Below, piece by piece: positions 1 through 8,288 of a stretch of DNA of 64,000 nucleotides. A model generated the notes under the pieces. It had not been told where the DNA came from. It made no database searches and worked only from the letters and a program-made list of their open reading frames with translations. A program made the translations under genes and the position numbers. Origin of the DNA: CAZMOK01 sp964567785 (GTDB lineage: Bacteria; Bacteroidota; Bacteroidia; Bacteroidales; JAGOPY01). The number at the start of each line of letters is the position of its first letter. The stretch's first letter is position 1. The DNA is taken from contig CAZMOK010000011.1 in assembly GCA_964567785.1 (NCBI GenBank), positions 1 to 64,000 on the forward strand, written 5' to 3'.

Positions 1-19
1 ATATTTAGACTATAGCCTC

Positions 20-54
20 GATTGTCAATTCTGCATTGTCGGTTTTCGATGTTG
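20..54. repeat. Degenerate heptanucleotide array (GATTGTC type)
   Basis: Five consecutive 7-base units can be laid out here: GATTGTC, AATTCTG, CATTGTC, GGTTTTC and GATGTTG. The first, third and fourth are close to GATTGTC and the others are poorer matches. The same unit occurs much more cleanly at 50631-50665. The array lies 37 bases beyond the 3' end of the minus-strand gene that ends at 91. It is a weak member of the family described in the findings. Confidence 0.4.
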
Positions 55-90
55 TTACAGGCTATCAAGAATCTTTAAAACCGTAAAATT

Positions 91-1377
91 TCAAATTAAC
101 AGCTCATTCAGCCGGTGCCTCCATTTCACGAAGCCTTCCACAAAAGGAGAATTCACATCCTCGTGCTTGATTACGTTGAAAACAAGGTCCTGGTCGATGT
201 GGGAATCATGGTATGCCCGCTTATAATTGTCTCTACCACTGTTTCGTACAAGATTGATGGCGTCTTCAATACGCCGGTATTGAAGCTTTATTTCATCTCC
301 GCCCTTATCGAGGCTCCAGATATAGGTGGCGTGAGAGTTCAACAGTTCCCAGATGAAATGTATCATCCTCTCACCTTCAACCGCAAATAAAAATCCGAAA
401 AAGGGATGCAGCGTGAACTTAAGCCTGGTTCCCCTGGCCTGCTCCAGCCCCGATAAATATTCAAGCTGTTTACGGTTCCTGACTTTGGCTTTTTCCAGGA
501 TCAGACGCAATATCTCCTCTTCAGACTGGTCGAAAACATTGCCCTTTTCCCCTTCATCAAAGGGCATGTCAAAGATCTCTTCGGAGGAGAACAACTGTTT
601 GTCGATGCCCCCTTTGAAAGAGGTTGCAGCCAGTTTAAGTGTCCTTTCATTCTTTATGCTTTCAATAAGGTCTTCGTTGATCCTGTTTATAATATCCGAC
701 TGTGCCTTTGTAGCAGTGATTTCCCCTTTTTCAACGAAAACTGTTGCCCGGACGTCAAATTTCTTTGTCCCCAGAGCTTTGATCAGGTAGCTTTTGATCA
801 GTTCAAATTCGGGCAGCAGAAAATCATTTTCAACTTTAAACCTTGCCAGTTGGCGCAATGAAGGAACATTTCTTTCAAAAACAACATATCCGAGTTTTAT
901 TTGTGCGTCTTTTAGGTTGACACTGAAGTTCAAGCTGATCTTATCCGATTCAGGAGCCGATCTGAACAAGGGGTTTTTACTTTGAGGCCTGCCGGCAGTG
1001 GATTTCTCTTTTACGATATCACTCAGTGCATCCTCCTGAGCTTTATCCACCAGACCCATTCCTTTATTGAAATAATCCAGGCATTGTTTCAATTCCGTGG
1101 GCTTTGGAAGATTGGCGAATTGAATTTCATTTACCGGGTACTTCGGGGATTGGTCTGCAAATCCTGCTATATTCCTGGGAAAGAGATCAATTATATTAAC
1201 AAAGAGCTTTCCTGCCGATTTATCGAAAGATAGCTGCTCAACTGTCCAGTAAACTTCCCTGATCTTACCAAAGTTTATTTCTTTTTCAGGGAGGTTGGAA
1301 GCTGCAACGGGAACAGATAATATCTGATTGAAGCAGACCTGGTTTGTATGTAACTTCAATATGATCCTGTTCATCAC
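91..1377 (-). CDS. Unrecognised 428-residue protein
   Basis: I do not recognise this family. The protein has no signal peptide, no obvious membrane segment and no catalytic motif that I can name, so it is probably cytoplasmic. The middle and C-terminal parts are rich in charged residues and predicted helix (for example a Glu/Lys-rich stretch around residues 285-320), and the C-terminal third has aromatic clusters (HPFFGFLF, HFIWELL). The first codon is GTG at 1377, followed directly by ATG at 1374; either could start translation and ATG 1374 is the simpler choice. It is the last gene of a minus-strand block and is separated from its upstream neighbour by 138 bases containing a large heptad repeat, so it may have its own promoter. 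The long open frame and normal composition make a real gene likely, but no function is proposed. Confidence 0.75.
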   Translation of the reverse strand: MMNRIILKLHTNQVCFNQILSVPVAASNLPEKEINFGKIREVYWTVEQLSFDKSAGKLFVNIIDLFPRNIAGFADQSPKYPVNEIQFANLPKPTELKQCLDYFNKGMGLVDKAQEDALSDIVKEKSTAGRPQSKNPLFRSAPESDKISLNFSVNLKDAQIKLGYVVFERNVPSLRQLARFKVENDFLLPEFELIKSYLIKALGTKKFDVRATVFVEKGEITATKAQSDIINRINEDLIESIKNERTLKLAATSFKGGIDKQLFSSEEIFDMPFDEGEKGNVFDQSEEEILRLILEKAKVRNRKQLEYLSGLEQARGTRLKFTLHPFFGFLFAVEGERMIHFIWELLNSHATYIWSLDKGGDEIKLQYRRIEDAINLVRNSGRDNYKRAYHDSHIDQDLVFNVIKHEDVNSPFVEGFVKWRHRLNELLI

Positions 1378-1417
1378 GTGAATAAAATCCTAAAGTTAAC
1401 TATCGCAGGGGAAATAG

Positions 1418-1515
1418 CAAATGACAAACTCCAAAATCCCAAGCACCAATCAAATTCCAATCCTCAAATCCCAAATTACAAACGTTTGGAATTTGGATAC
1501 TGGAATTTGGGATTT
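1418..1515. repeat. Heptad-periodic inverted repeat after the EEP-family gene
   Basis: Fourteen consecutive 7-base units run from CAAATGA at 1418 to GGGATTT at 1515. The left half consists of units such as CAAACTC, CAAAATC, AATTCCA and AATCCCA. The right half consists of their complements, such as GGAATTT (twice) and GGGATTT. The sequence at 1466-1477 is the exact reverse complement of 1504-1515, giving a 12-bp stem. The array ends at the base before the stop codon of the minus-strand gene at 1516-2373, so in that gene's transcript it would form a hairpin right after the stop and could act as a 3' end or terminator element. Confidence 0.7.
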
Positions 1516-2373
1516 TTACCTCACCGGGCTGAGCTTAATATTCGTCACCACCGGGTAATGGTCCGAAATATACACCCCATTCTCAATCACATTCAGTGTT
1601 TCATACTCGTAAACCTTCCATTCGCCGGTTACAAGGATGTAATCGATCCGCGAACGGCCTTCCTCAAACTGAAAGGCGTTGAAAGTTGCCTCCGGCCCTC
1701 TGGGCTCCAGCACGGTCTGGTTATATGAATCGATTAACGGGGACCCTTCCCTTGTCAGGTAATTGTACTCTTTGGTGAGGGGCTTGAAGTTCAGGTCGCC
1801 GGTAACCACCACGGGTAAACCTTCACAATTTTTCTCAATGAAATCTTCTATGAGGTCGATGCTCCTGTCCTTTGCATCCAGCCCCCTGTGATCGAAGTGA
1901 GTGTTGAGGGCATAAAAATACTTTTGGGTATGCATGTCCCAAAATTTCGCCCAGGTTGCAATCCTCGGCAGGGCAGCGTCCCAGCCAACCGAACCTATGG
2001 AATCAGGATGTTCCGACAGCCAGAATGTGCCCCAGTCCTTCAGCTCCAGCCGGTTCATCTTGTAAAAGATCGGCACATACTCTCCTCCCGTCTTCCCGTC
2101 ATCCCGTCCAACACCAACGTAATCGTACCAAGGCAAAAGGGTATCAAGCTGTACAAGCTGGTGGTGCAAGACCTCCTGCATGCCCACCAGGTCAGGGCTT
2201 TCCTCAATAATTGTCTTAATTGCCAGGTCCCGCCTGTTGTCCCACCTGTTAACCCCGTCATCCGGATTATCATACCTTATGTTGAATGTCATCGTCCTCA
2301 CCGATCCCTTCTGATCCTCACCAATACAGGATATTAATGCAACAAAACCCAGCAGCAAAATGATCTTTTTCAT
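1516..2373 (-). CDS. Endonuclease/exonuclease/phosphatase family lipoprotein
   Basis: This belongs to the metal-dependent EEP fold superfamily (DNase I / exonuclease III / inositol phosphatase type), which hydrolyses phosphodiester or phosphomonoester bonds. The N-terminus is a lipoprotein signal with the lipobox LISC and Cys16, so the product is likely anchored in the envelope and acts outside the cytoplasm. The family motifs are all present: Asn31 in TFNIR, the metal-binding Glu67 in MQEV, a His in NTHFDHRG, TGDLNF with the catalytic Asp and Asn, and a C-terminal SDHYPV with the catalytic His. The length of 285 residues is typical of secreted Bacteroidota members. It lies 65 bases downstream of the DUF4838 gene on the same strand, and a carbohydrate or phosphoester scavenging role would fit. 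The exact substrate cannot be read from the sequence. Confidence 0.9.
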   Translation of the reverse strand: MKKIILLLGFVALISCIGEDQKGSVRTMTFNIRYDNPDDGVNRWDNRRDLAIKTIIEESPDLVGMQEVLHHQLVQLDTLLPWYDYVGVGRDDGKTGGEYVPIFYKMNRLELKDWGTFWLSEHPDSIGSVGWDAALPRIATWAKFWDMHTQKYFYALNTHFDHRGLDAKDRSIDLIEDFIEKNCEGLPVVVTGDLNFKPLTKEYNYLTREGSPLIDSYNQTVLEPRGPEATFNAFQFEEGRSRIDYILVTGEWKVYEYETLNVIENGVYISDHYPVVTNIKLSPVR

Positions 2374-2415
2374 AAGAGCAGATTTGGTTTAGATTCAGAA
2401 TAGCAACCTCCGGTT

Positions 2416-2443
2416 TACTATCTATTATTTACTATCTACTATT
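2416..2443. repeat. Heptanucleotide array TACTATC
   Basis: Four tandem 7-base units are visible: TACTATC, TATTATT, TACTATC and TACTATT. The last unit covers the stop codon of the minus-strand DUF4838 gene (stop at 2439-2441), so the array starts inside the gene's end and continues into the spacer. It has the same period and gene-end placement as the arrays at 1418, 50631, 52884, 57199 and 61482. Confidence 0.65.
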
Positions 2444-4649
2444 TGACAACGATTTCATCCACAAACATCCACGCCGGCTCTCCCGCTCCAATATGCCATT
2501 CAGGACAGGTTCCTATTGATCTGGCCTTCACTTTAATGTAACGTGCTTTTAGTCCTTCAGGGCTGGTGTTGAAGTCCCCCGGGATCATTCCTCCGGCATC
2601 CGTAGGTATCCTGTGCTCGATTGTTTCAATGTTTTCAAAATCAATACCACTGGTCGAGGCCAGGAATTCCACTTTCTCCGGAAGGAAGGCCCAGACCCTG
2701 TTCCATTGGAGGAACCTGGCTTCAATAAGCGAGATGTCCGTGACCTTTCCCAGGTCGATCATAGCTTCCACATCACTCCCCTCAAAACCAAGCCAGTTGT
2801 AATTATAGTCGGCCAGTCCCCTCAGCCCGTCGGTTAAAACCTGCGGGTCGCCATTGCTGTACCTGGCGCTGGCACTATCTTTCAGTACTACCTTTTTGCC
2901 CACGCTTTTGTTGTGGTAAATACCCGATGATACAAAGCTCATCACACGGTCGTAATAGTTGAATGGGGACATTCCGCCTTCTCTTAGCTCCTCTATGCCT
3001 GCCGCATCGGCCATCTCCACAAAATCCATGAGCCTTCGGACCATATCGGAATTGATGACCCTCACACTGTCTTCCTGTCTGAAATAAGAAAACTCTCCGT
3101 ACGGGTTTTTTACGGAGATATCACAAACAGCGTATTCAAGCGGTAGCCTGGCCTCGATCACCCGTTCCAGGTATTTGTAATCGCTTTCAACGGTTTTTTC
3201 TGCTTCATCAAAAATTTCTTCATACGTTTTGAGCATCCGCGGTGAAAGATAGCTGTCAAAACCGTCGTAAGGGAACCCGTAAATACTCAAGGTTTCACCT
3301 GATTGTTCCAGGGCATCATGCATCAGGTCTATATATTCCCTGATATACGGGGCTGCCGGGCCGTAATAGCCTGCAAGAAAGTCATCCATCAGTTCATCCA
3401 CATCCCTGTCGGGGTCCCAGAGTAGTTTGGCAATAAGGTAGGATCGCAGCTCTGAGAACTCACTCCTTACATGACCGCTGCCCTGCTGGAACATCATGTT
3501 CACCCCCTGGTCGCGGAAATACCGGATATTGGGTTGCAGTACCCTCAGGTTGGGGAAAGGGCTGATATAATTCCTGAATTGGACCACATAATCCCAGAGC
3601 AGAATGTCACTGGCAATTTTCCGCCAATCGTTCATATCGGCCCTGAAGCTTTCACTCAGCGAATCACTTGCAATGGGCCGGCTGCGGTTGCACTCAATGG
3701 TGCAGAGCATGATGTTTACATTGCCGGCCGGTTCAATCCCTTTCGGTGCTGACCTTGAATACTGGTAGGCAAGGGTGGAGATCTTCTTATCCGGGAATGC
3801 TTCAGCCACCTGGTTGACTACCTCTAGTATCACTCCTGATTGAGAACCGTATTTTTTGATCAGGGTGGAACATGCATCGCATCTGCAGGCCAGGTAATTG
3901 TCGTTCTGGGAAACTGAAAAATAGGTGGATTTCCTCCTCTTTTTCACTCTTTTATCAAGATTTTCAATAAGGATGCCCGGTACATCCGGGTTGCTCAGAC
4001 AGAGCTGGCCGTCCTCTATTCGCTTGCCCCCGATCTCCGAAAAATATTCCGGGTGAGAATCAAAATACTCTTCTGCCGGAAGGAGGTCTTTGAAAGTATG
4101 GACCCAGCTTCCCCATTCCCGTATCCTGTCCTTATGGCTGTCGAACCCATGCCAGTCGGCATAATCCTGGTGGTCTTTCGCGGGGAAGTAAAGTGTTGGC
4201 ATCTCAAAGGCCGGGTTGCTCAGCAGATCGATCCCGGGGATTGAAATCGTTTCCTGCGAGGGAATGTAAATGTCGTCAGGAGTATACATCCTGCAACCCA
4301 GGTAATCTTCAAGGAACCGGTACACGCCATAGAGTGTCCCTTTTGCTTCACCGCCTGCAATGACGAGGTAATCACCTCCGGTAAGTATATGATAGCCGTC
4401 TTCATCAATTTTATTGAAGTTGACCTTTATGCCTGTTTCCTTAAGATGCCGGTTGTTGCCTAGCAGGATCTCCTTTTGTCCTTTCTTTTCATCACCGGTA
4501 ACAACGGGCAGCATGGCTCCGCTGATCTTTTCAATGTAATAAGAAAGCTCCTCAGCCGCTTTTTTTTCGTGAGACGTGGCACCCGACGGGATCACTATTG
4601 AATATTCCGAACGCCCATCCACGACAAGTGTGAGGCTGTCGCCGGCCAT
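2439..4649 (-). CDS. DUF4838 domain protein with C-terminal discoidin-like domain
   Basis: The N-terminal third resembles the small alpha/beta domain that precedes the catalytic barrel in GH20 and GH67 enzymes (SHEKKAAEELSYYIEKISG). It is followed by a DUF4838 region with its typical cysteine cluster CRCDAC near residue 255. The last 140 residues look like an F5/8 (discoidin) carbohydrate-binding domain. Such proteins are thought to be glycan-active and secreted, but no catalytic activity is assigned here. The start is odd. The first ATG (4649) gives MAGDSLTL with no signal peptide, yet the frame stays open upstream to a stop near 4770. Codons 4724-4650 encode a positively charged start, a hydrophobic core (ILKVFTTLFLAGICFF) and a short polar end that look like a signal peptide. 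There is no ATG, GTG or TTG in that extension, so the true start is either a rare codon such as ATT or ATC, or the start has been altered. The neighbour upstream is the DPP4 gene. Confidence 0.8.
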   Translation of the reverse strand: MAGDSLTLVVDGRSEYSIVIPSGATSHEKKAAEELSYYIEKISGAMLPVVTGDEKKGQKEILLGNNRHLKETGIKVNFNKIDEDGYHILTGGDYLVIAGGEAKGTLYGVYRFLEDYLGCRMYTPDDIYIPSQETISIPGIDLLSNPAFEMPTLYFPAKDHQDYADWHGFDSHKDRIREWGSWVHTFKDLLPAEEYFDSHPEYFSEIGGKRIEDGQLCLSNPDVPGILIENLDKRVKKRRKSTYFSVSQNDNYLACRCDACSTLIKKYGSQSGVILEVVNQVAEAFPDKKISTLAYQYSRSAPKGIEPAGNVNIMLCTIECNRSRPIASDSLSESFRADMNDWRKIASDILLWDYVVQFRNYISPFPNLRVLQPNIRYFRDQGVNMMFQQGSGHVRSEFSELRSYLIAKLLWDPDRDVDELMDDFLAGYYGPAAPYIREYIDLMHDALEQSGETLSIYGFPYDGFDSYLSPRMLKTYEEIFDEAEKTVESDYKYLERVIEARLPLEYAVCDISVKNPYGEFSYFRQEDSVRVINSDMVRRLMDFVEMADAAGIEELREGGMSPFNYYDRVMSFVSSGIYHNKSVGKKVVLKDSASARYSNGDPQVLTDGLRGLADYNYNWLGFEGSDVEAMIDLGKVTDISLIEARFLQWNRVWAFLPEKVEFLASTSGIDFENIETIEHRIPTDAGGMIPGDFNTSPEGLKARYIKVKARSIGTCPEWHIGAGEPAWMFVDEIVVK

Positions 4650-4766
4650 ACTGCTTTCTGAAAAAAAACAGATACCCGCAAGGAAAAGTGTTGTAAATAC
4701 TTTTAGGATATAGTGGTAATTGATCCTTTTCGTTCTGTCTGATAAAATGATGATAGGATTCTTGTT

Positions 4767-6902
4767 TTAAAGGTTATTCATGAAATAATCAGCCATCTTG
4801 CGGTTCAGGTGCACCCTGTCGCGCCCGCCGACGCCGTGCCCGTGCCCGGGGTAAACAAAGTAATCCACTTGTTTTCCTTCCTTGATAAACCGGTCGATCA
4901 GGTCGAGGCTGTGCTGCCATACCACTACCGGATCGTAAGTCCCGTGGATGATCAGCAATTTCCCTTCCAGGTTCCCTGCAAGATTGAGCAGGCTAGATTT
5001 TTCATATCCCTCAGGATTGTCTTCCGGGGTGTCCATGTACCTTTCTCCGTACATCACCTCGTAATACTTCCAGTCGGTGACCGGACCGCCGCAAACTCCT
5101 GCTTTGAATGTTTCCGGATGCTTCAGCATCAGGGAAATGGTCATGAACCCGCCGTAACTCCAGCCATGTGTCCCTATCCTGTCAGGATCAATATAAGGCA
5201 GCGACCTGAGATACTCAACACCTCTCATCTGGTCCTGTACCTCCAGGGTCCCCAGGTTCCTGAAAACCGACTGTTCAAATTCAAGCCCCCTGTTGGCCGA
5301 CCCCCTGTTGTCGAGGGTGAAGACTACATAGCCTTGCTGAGCAAGGTAGTGCAGGAACAGGCTTGCCCCACCCATCCATGAGTTGGTCACAAGCTGGGCG
5401 TGGGGGCCACCATAAACATAAATTATAGCAGGGTATTTCTTCCCAGGATCGAAAACCGGCGGCCGGATCATCCGGCAATACAGGTCGGTGTTATCTTCAG
5501 CTTTAAGCGTGAAGATGTCTGTTTCTCCAATGTTATATTCTTCTAACGGGTCGCGCGACTTCATCAGCTCTCTCTTCACTTTCCCTTTGTTGTCGATGAT
5601 GCTGTAAGTCCTTGCAGTGACCGTATCACTGAAAACATCGATGAAATATTCGTAGTCATCCGATGGGATCACATAATGGGTGCCATCGTGGGAGGTGATT
5701 CGTCTGATCTTTAAATTCCTGAGGTTTAACGAGTAAAATTCATTATTCAGCGAGCCGTTTTTAGTTGATGTAAAATAGGCATGATCGTCATCACTGTCGG
5801 TGCCAAAATATCCTTTCACCAGCCATTCGCCGGAGGTAACCTGCTCAATGAAGTTCCCTTCAATATCATAAAGGTACAGGTGCTTGAAACCGTCCCGTTC
5901 ACTCATCCATAAAAATCTGTCGGTGGTTTCATTCAGAAAGTAGAGTTGGTTTTCGGGCTCTACATATTCTTCGTCCTTTTCTTCGAATAAGGTTTTCACA
6001 AAAGCACCTGTTTCAGCCCGGTATTTATTCAACTTCATATGGTCCTGGTCGCGGTTCAGGACAGCTATATAGATATACTTTTCTTCCGGACCCCAGGTGA
6101 CGCAGGTAAGGTATTGGTCAGAGGGTTCTCCTGTGTCGAGGAATACAGTGCTGCCTTTATCAGGGTCATAAACCCCCAGGGTCACCTCCTGGCTGGTCAT
6201 CCCGGCCATAGGGTATTTGATCAGGTCAGGTTCTGCTATCCTCTTGCTGATATCAACAAGAGGATAGTCTGTGACCATGGTTTCATCTTTTCTGTAAAAA
6301 GCGATGTATTTGCCTTTAGGCGACCAGAAAGTCCCGGTATTGATCCCGAACTCACGGCGGTGCACTTCCTGCCCGTTCACGATACCCGGTTCTTCATCAT
6401 TCGTTACCTGTACCTGCCTGCCGTTCCTGGCCAGATAAAGATTGTTATCAATGGTGTAGGCAACTGTTACGTTATCGGGGCTCAGGTCTGTGTTTTGTGC
6501 CTCTTCCGGGTAATTGTTCCTTTCGGAAAGCATTTTTTCAGCTGTATTGTAGGAGTACAGAGTGTTTTTATGGGTGAACGTGAACTCATTTTCACTTGTC
6601 CAGGAAATCCTCGGAAAGCCTTTAATTTCCTCTTTTCCTGCATCTTCCAGGGAATTGTTCAGGTCGTCAAGTTTCAGGAGCGTGTCTCCTTTTTTTGCTC
6701 CCGCCGGCGTAACCACCAGCGAGTTATTTTCCACAAAAGTGTACTGATCGGTTGAAGCCCTCCAGCCCAGGCCTTTTATTGAGGAGGGGAAAAGACTCCT
6801 GGTCATGTAGGAGGCGTCTTCAATGGTGAGCTTTTTATCCTGCGAAAAGCTTATAAAATAAAACGCAATCAGTAAAACTGTTAAAAGGGATGATCTTTTC
6901 AT
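4767..6902 (-). CDS. S9 family peptidase, dipeptidyl peptidase IV type
   Basis: This is a serine peptidase that removes dipeptides from the N-terminus of peptides, typically after Pro or Ala in this family. Residues 1-20 form a signal peptide ending in SFSQ, so it acts in the periplasm or at the cell surface. Residues from about 30 to 460 form the DPP4-type eight-bladed propeller, including the segment HRREFGINTGTFWSP that corresponds to the N-terminus-binding region; only one of the two glutamates known from mammalian DPP4 is visible there. The C-terminal alpha/beta hydrolase domain has Ser582 in GWSYGGF, Asp657 in HGTYDP and His689 in GHGHGVGG. The length of 711 residues is normal for Bacteroidota DPP4 homologues. 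It is 11 bases downstream of the small secreted protein gene and probably cotranscribed with it. Confidence 0.93.
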   Translation of the reverse strand: MKRSSLLTVLLIAFYFISFSQDKKLTIEDASYMTRSLFPSSIKGLGWRASTDQYTFVENNSLVVTPAGAKKGDTLLKLDDLNNSLEDAGKEEIKGFPRISWTSENEFTFTHKNTLYSYNTAEKMLSERNNYPEEAQNTDLSPDNVTVAYTIDNNLYLARNGRQVQVTNDEEPGIVNGQEVHRREFGINTGTFWSPKGKYIAFYRKDETMVTDYPLVDISKRIAEPDLIKYPMAGMTSQEVTLGVYDPDKGSTVFLDTGEPSDQYLTCVTWGPEEKYIYIAVLNRDQDHMKLNKYRAETGAFVKTLFEEKDEEYVEPENQLYFLNETTDRFLWMSERDGFKHLYLYDIEGNFIEQVTSGEWLVKGYFGTDSDDDHAYFTSTKNGSLNNEFYSLNLRNLKIRRITSHDGTHYVIPSDDYEYFIDVFSDTVTARTYSIIDNKGKVKRELMKSRDPLEEYNIGETDIFTLKAEDNTDLYCRMIRPPVFDPGKKYPAIIYVYGGPHAQLVTNSWMGGASLFLHYLAQQGYVVFTLDNRGSANRGLEFEQSVFRNLGTLEVQDQMRGVEYLRSLPYIDPDRIGTHGWSYGGFMTISLMLKHPETFKAGVCGGPVTDWKYYEVMYGERYMDTPEDNPEGYEKSSLLNLAGNLEGKLLIIHGTYDPVVVWQHSLDLIDRFIKEGKQVDYFVYPGHGHGVGGRDRVHLNRKMADYFMNNL

Positions 6903-6913
6903 TTTGATTTACT

Positions 6914-7540
6914 TTATTTTTCTTCTGAAGTATTGATCAAGTACCTGAAATCGGTTAAATGGTCCGATGTTTTGTTATTGAGATAGACGTAAAAAGGCAG
7001 CTCAATATTTTTACCGATAAGGAATTCGTAATAATTCCACCAGCCCAGCCCTTCAGGATTGTTGGGAGCTTGATAGTCAAGGTCTTTTTCCAGTATTTCA
7101 CGGTCGTTTGAATCCCTGAGGATCACGAAGTACCATCTTGTGTTTGCCTCTGATTCATCATACCTGGAGATAAAGAACATAAGCCTTCCTCCCGGTGCAT
7201 TTTCAGTGTAGTAGCGTGTTTTCTCTATGATCTTCTCTTCTGTCCACGATTCTTCATCTGCTTTCTGTTCAAGTGAATCAAGTATCTGCTCAAACGATTG
7301 GTAGCCTGCCGTTGTAAATTCACCAACATTCATGTGTTTGTAACGGGTGAATTTTTGTCCCGAGAGCAGGGTCACGGTATGCTCCCATATCTGGTGTTTT
7401 TCGTTATCGAGCCATGGCTTGTCACGCATTTCGAGGGGAACCTGCGACAGATCCTGCTGAGCCGCACTTGAATGAGGATTGCCAAGAAAGAAAAGTGTTA
7501 ACAGAAAAAAAAAGGAGATTCTATGAAGAATGTACCGCAT
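6914..7540 (-). CDS. Small secreted protein of unknown function
   Basis: The chosen start at 7540 (MRYILHRISFFFLL) gives 208 residues with a clear signal peptide ending in SSAAQ. A longer frame from 7582 would place 14 polar residues before the signal and overlap the upstream gene more, so it is unlikely. The mature part is about 180 residues, rich in aromatic and acidic residues, with a possible alpha/beta fold; I recognise no catalytic motif. The start overlaps the 3' end of the GGGP synthase gene by 20 bases, which suggests translational coupling within a minus-strand operon that continues into the DPP4 gene. Proteins of this size and type are often annotated only as hypothetical secreted proteins. 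Confidence 0.75.
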   Translation of the reverse strand: MRYILHRISFFFLLTLFFLGNPHSSAAQQDLSQVPLEMRDKPWLDNEKHQIWEHTVTLLSGQKFTRYKHMNVGEFTTAGYQSFEQILDSLEQKADEESWTEEKIIEKTRYYTENAPGGRLMFFISRYDESEANTRWYFVILRDSNDREILEKDLDYQAPNNPEGLGWWNYYEFLIGKNIELPFYVYLNNKTSDHLTDFRYLINTSEEK

Positions 7541-8249
7541 CGGAGATATGATTAATGAGTTTTGGGTCTTTTTCGATGGCATTACCCGTAACTATAAGGT
7601 CGGCGCCGGCACGGCAGGCCAATGATGCCTGCTCTGCTGTCCTGATCCCGCCACCGACTATAAGAGGGATATTTATATTTTCTTTCACCCCATGGATCAT
7701 TGTTTCGGGCACAGGGTGTTTTGCCCCGCTACCTGCATCCAGGTAAATGGCTTTTAATCCGAGCATTTCACCGGCCATAGCCGTACAGCTTGCTATATCA
7801 TCCTTTTCCCGGGGGATGGGAGCTGAGTTACTCATATATTGTGCGGTGGTTACAGCCCCGTTCTCAACTAGCATATATCCGGTAGGAATGATCTCCAGGC
7901 TGCTCTCCTTAAGGTACGGTGCAGCAACCACATGCTGGCCGATCAAAAGGTCGGGATTCCTTCCTGATATCAGTGAAAGCAGCAGGATGGCATCTGCTTT
8001 GCCGGTGATCTGGAGGATACTTCCGGGGAACAAAACGAGGGGCTTATCGGTGTTTTCCTTTATTAAGATAGCGAACTCTTCAAGCTGGTTTTTAGTGATC
8101 AGGCTGCCCCCCAGGAAGAATAGATCAACACCTGCTGCGTGGGCATCCGAAACTATATTCCTCAAATGCCCGGGTGAGTATTTATCAGGATCCACAAGCA
8201 AAGCATAGAGCTTGTTACCGCTGTTCCTGATCTGTTCATATAAGTTCAT
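7521..8249 (-). CDS. Geranylgeranylglyceryl/heptaprenylglyceryl phosphate synthase
   Basis: The enzyme joins a polyprenyl diphosphate to sn-glycerol-1-phosphate, the first committed step of archaeal-type ether lipid synthesis. Bacteroidota encode members of the same TIM-barrel family (PcrB/GGGPS, group II). Family landmarks are visible: LLVDPDK near residue 18, FFLGGSL, PLVLFPGS, the YLDAGSGA motif in the middle, and the phosphate-binding IVGGGIRT followed by GADLIVTGNAIE near the C-terminus. At 242 residues it has the usual length and no signal peptide, so it is cytosolic. It sits 39 bases after the phosphopantetheinyl transferase gene on the same strand and overlaps the next gene. The product lipid and the chain length of its isoprenoid cannot be told from the sequence alone. 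Confidence 0.93.
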   Translation of the reverse strand: MNLYEQIRNSGNKLYALLVDPDKYSPGHLRNIVSDAHAAGVDLFFLGGSLITKNQLEEFAILIKENTDKPLVLFPGSILQITGKADAILLLSLISGRNPDLLIGQHVVAAPYLKESSLEIIPTGYMLVENGAVTTAQYMSNSAPIPREKDDIASCTAMAGEMLGLKAIYLDAGSGAKHPVPETMIHGVKENINIPLIVGGGIRTAEQASLACRAGADLIVTGNAIEKDPKLINHISDAVHSS

Positions 8250-8288
8250 AAACTCAGCTTGAATTGCAAAAATAAGACAATCGGCACT

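Noticed and set aside
6039..6755. A 238-codon open frame opposite the DPP4 gene
   Set aside because: Shadow in the propeller region of the S9 peptidase, with no recognisable features.
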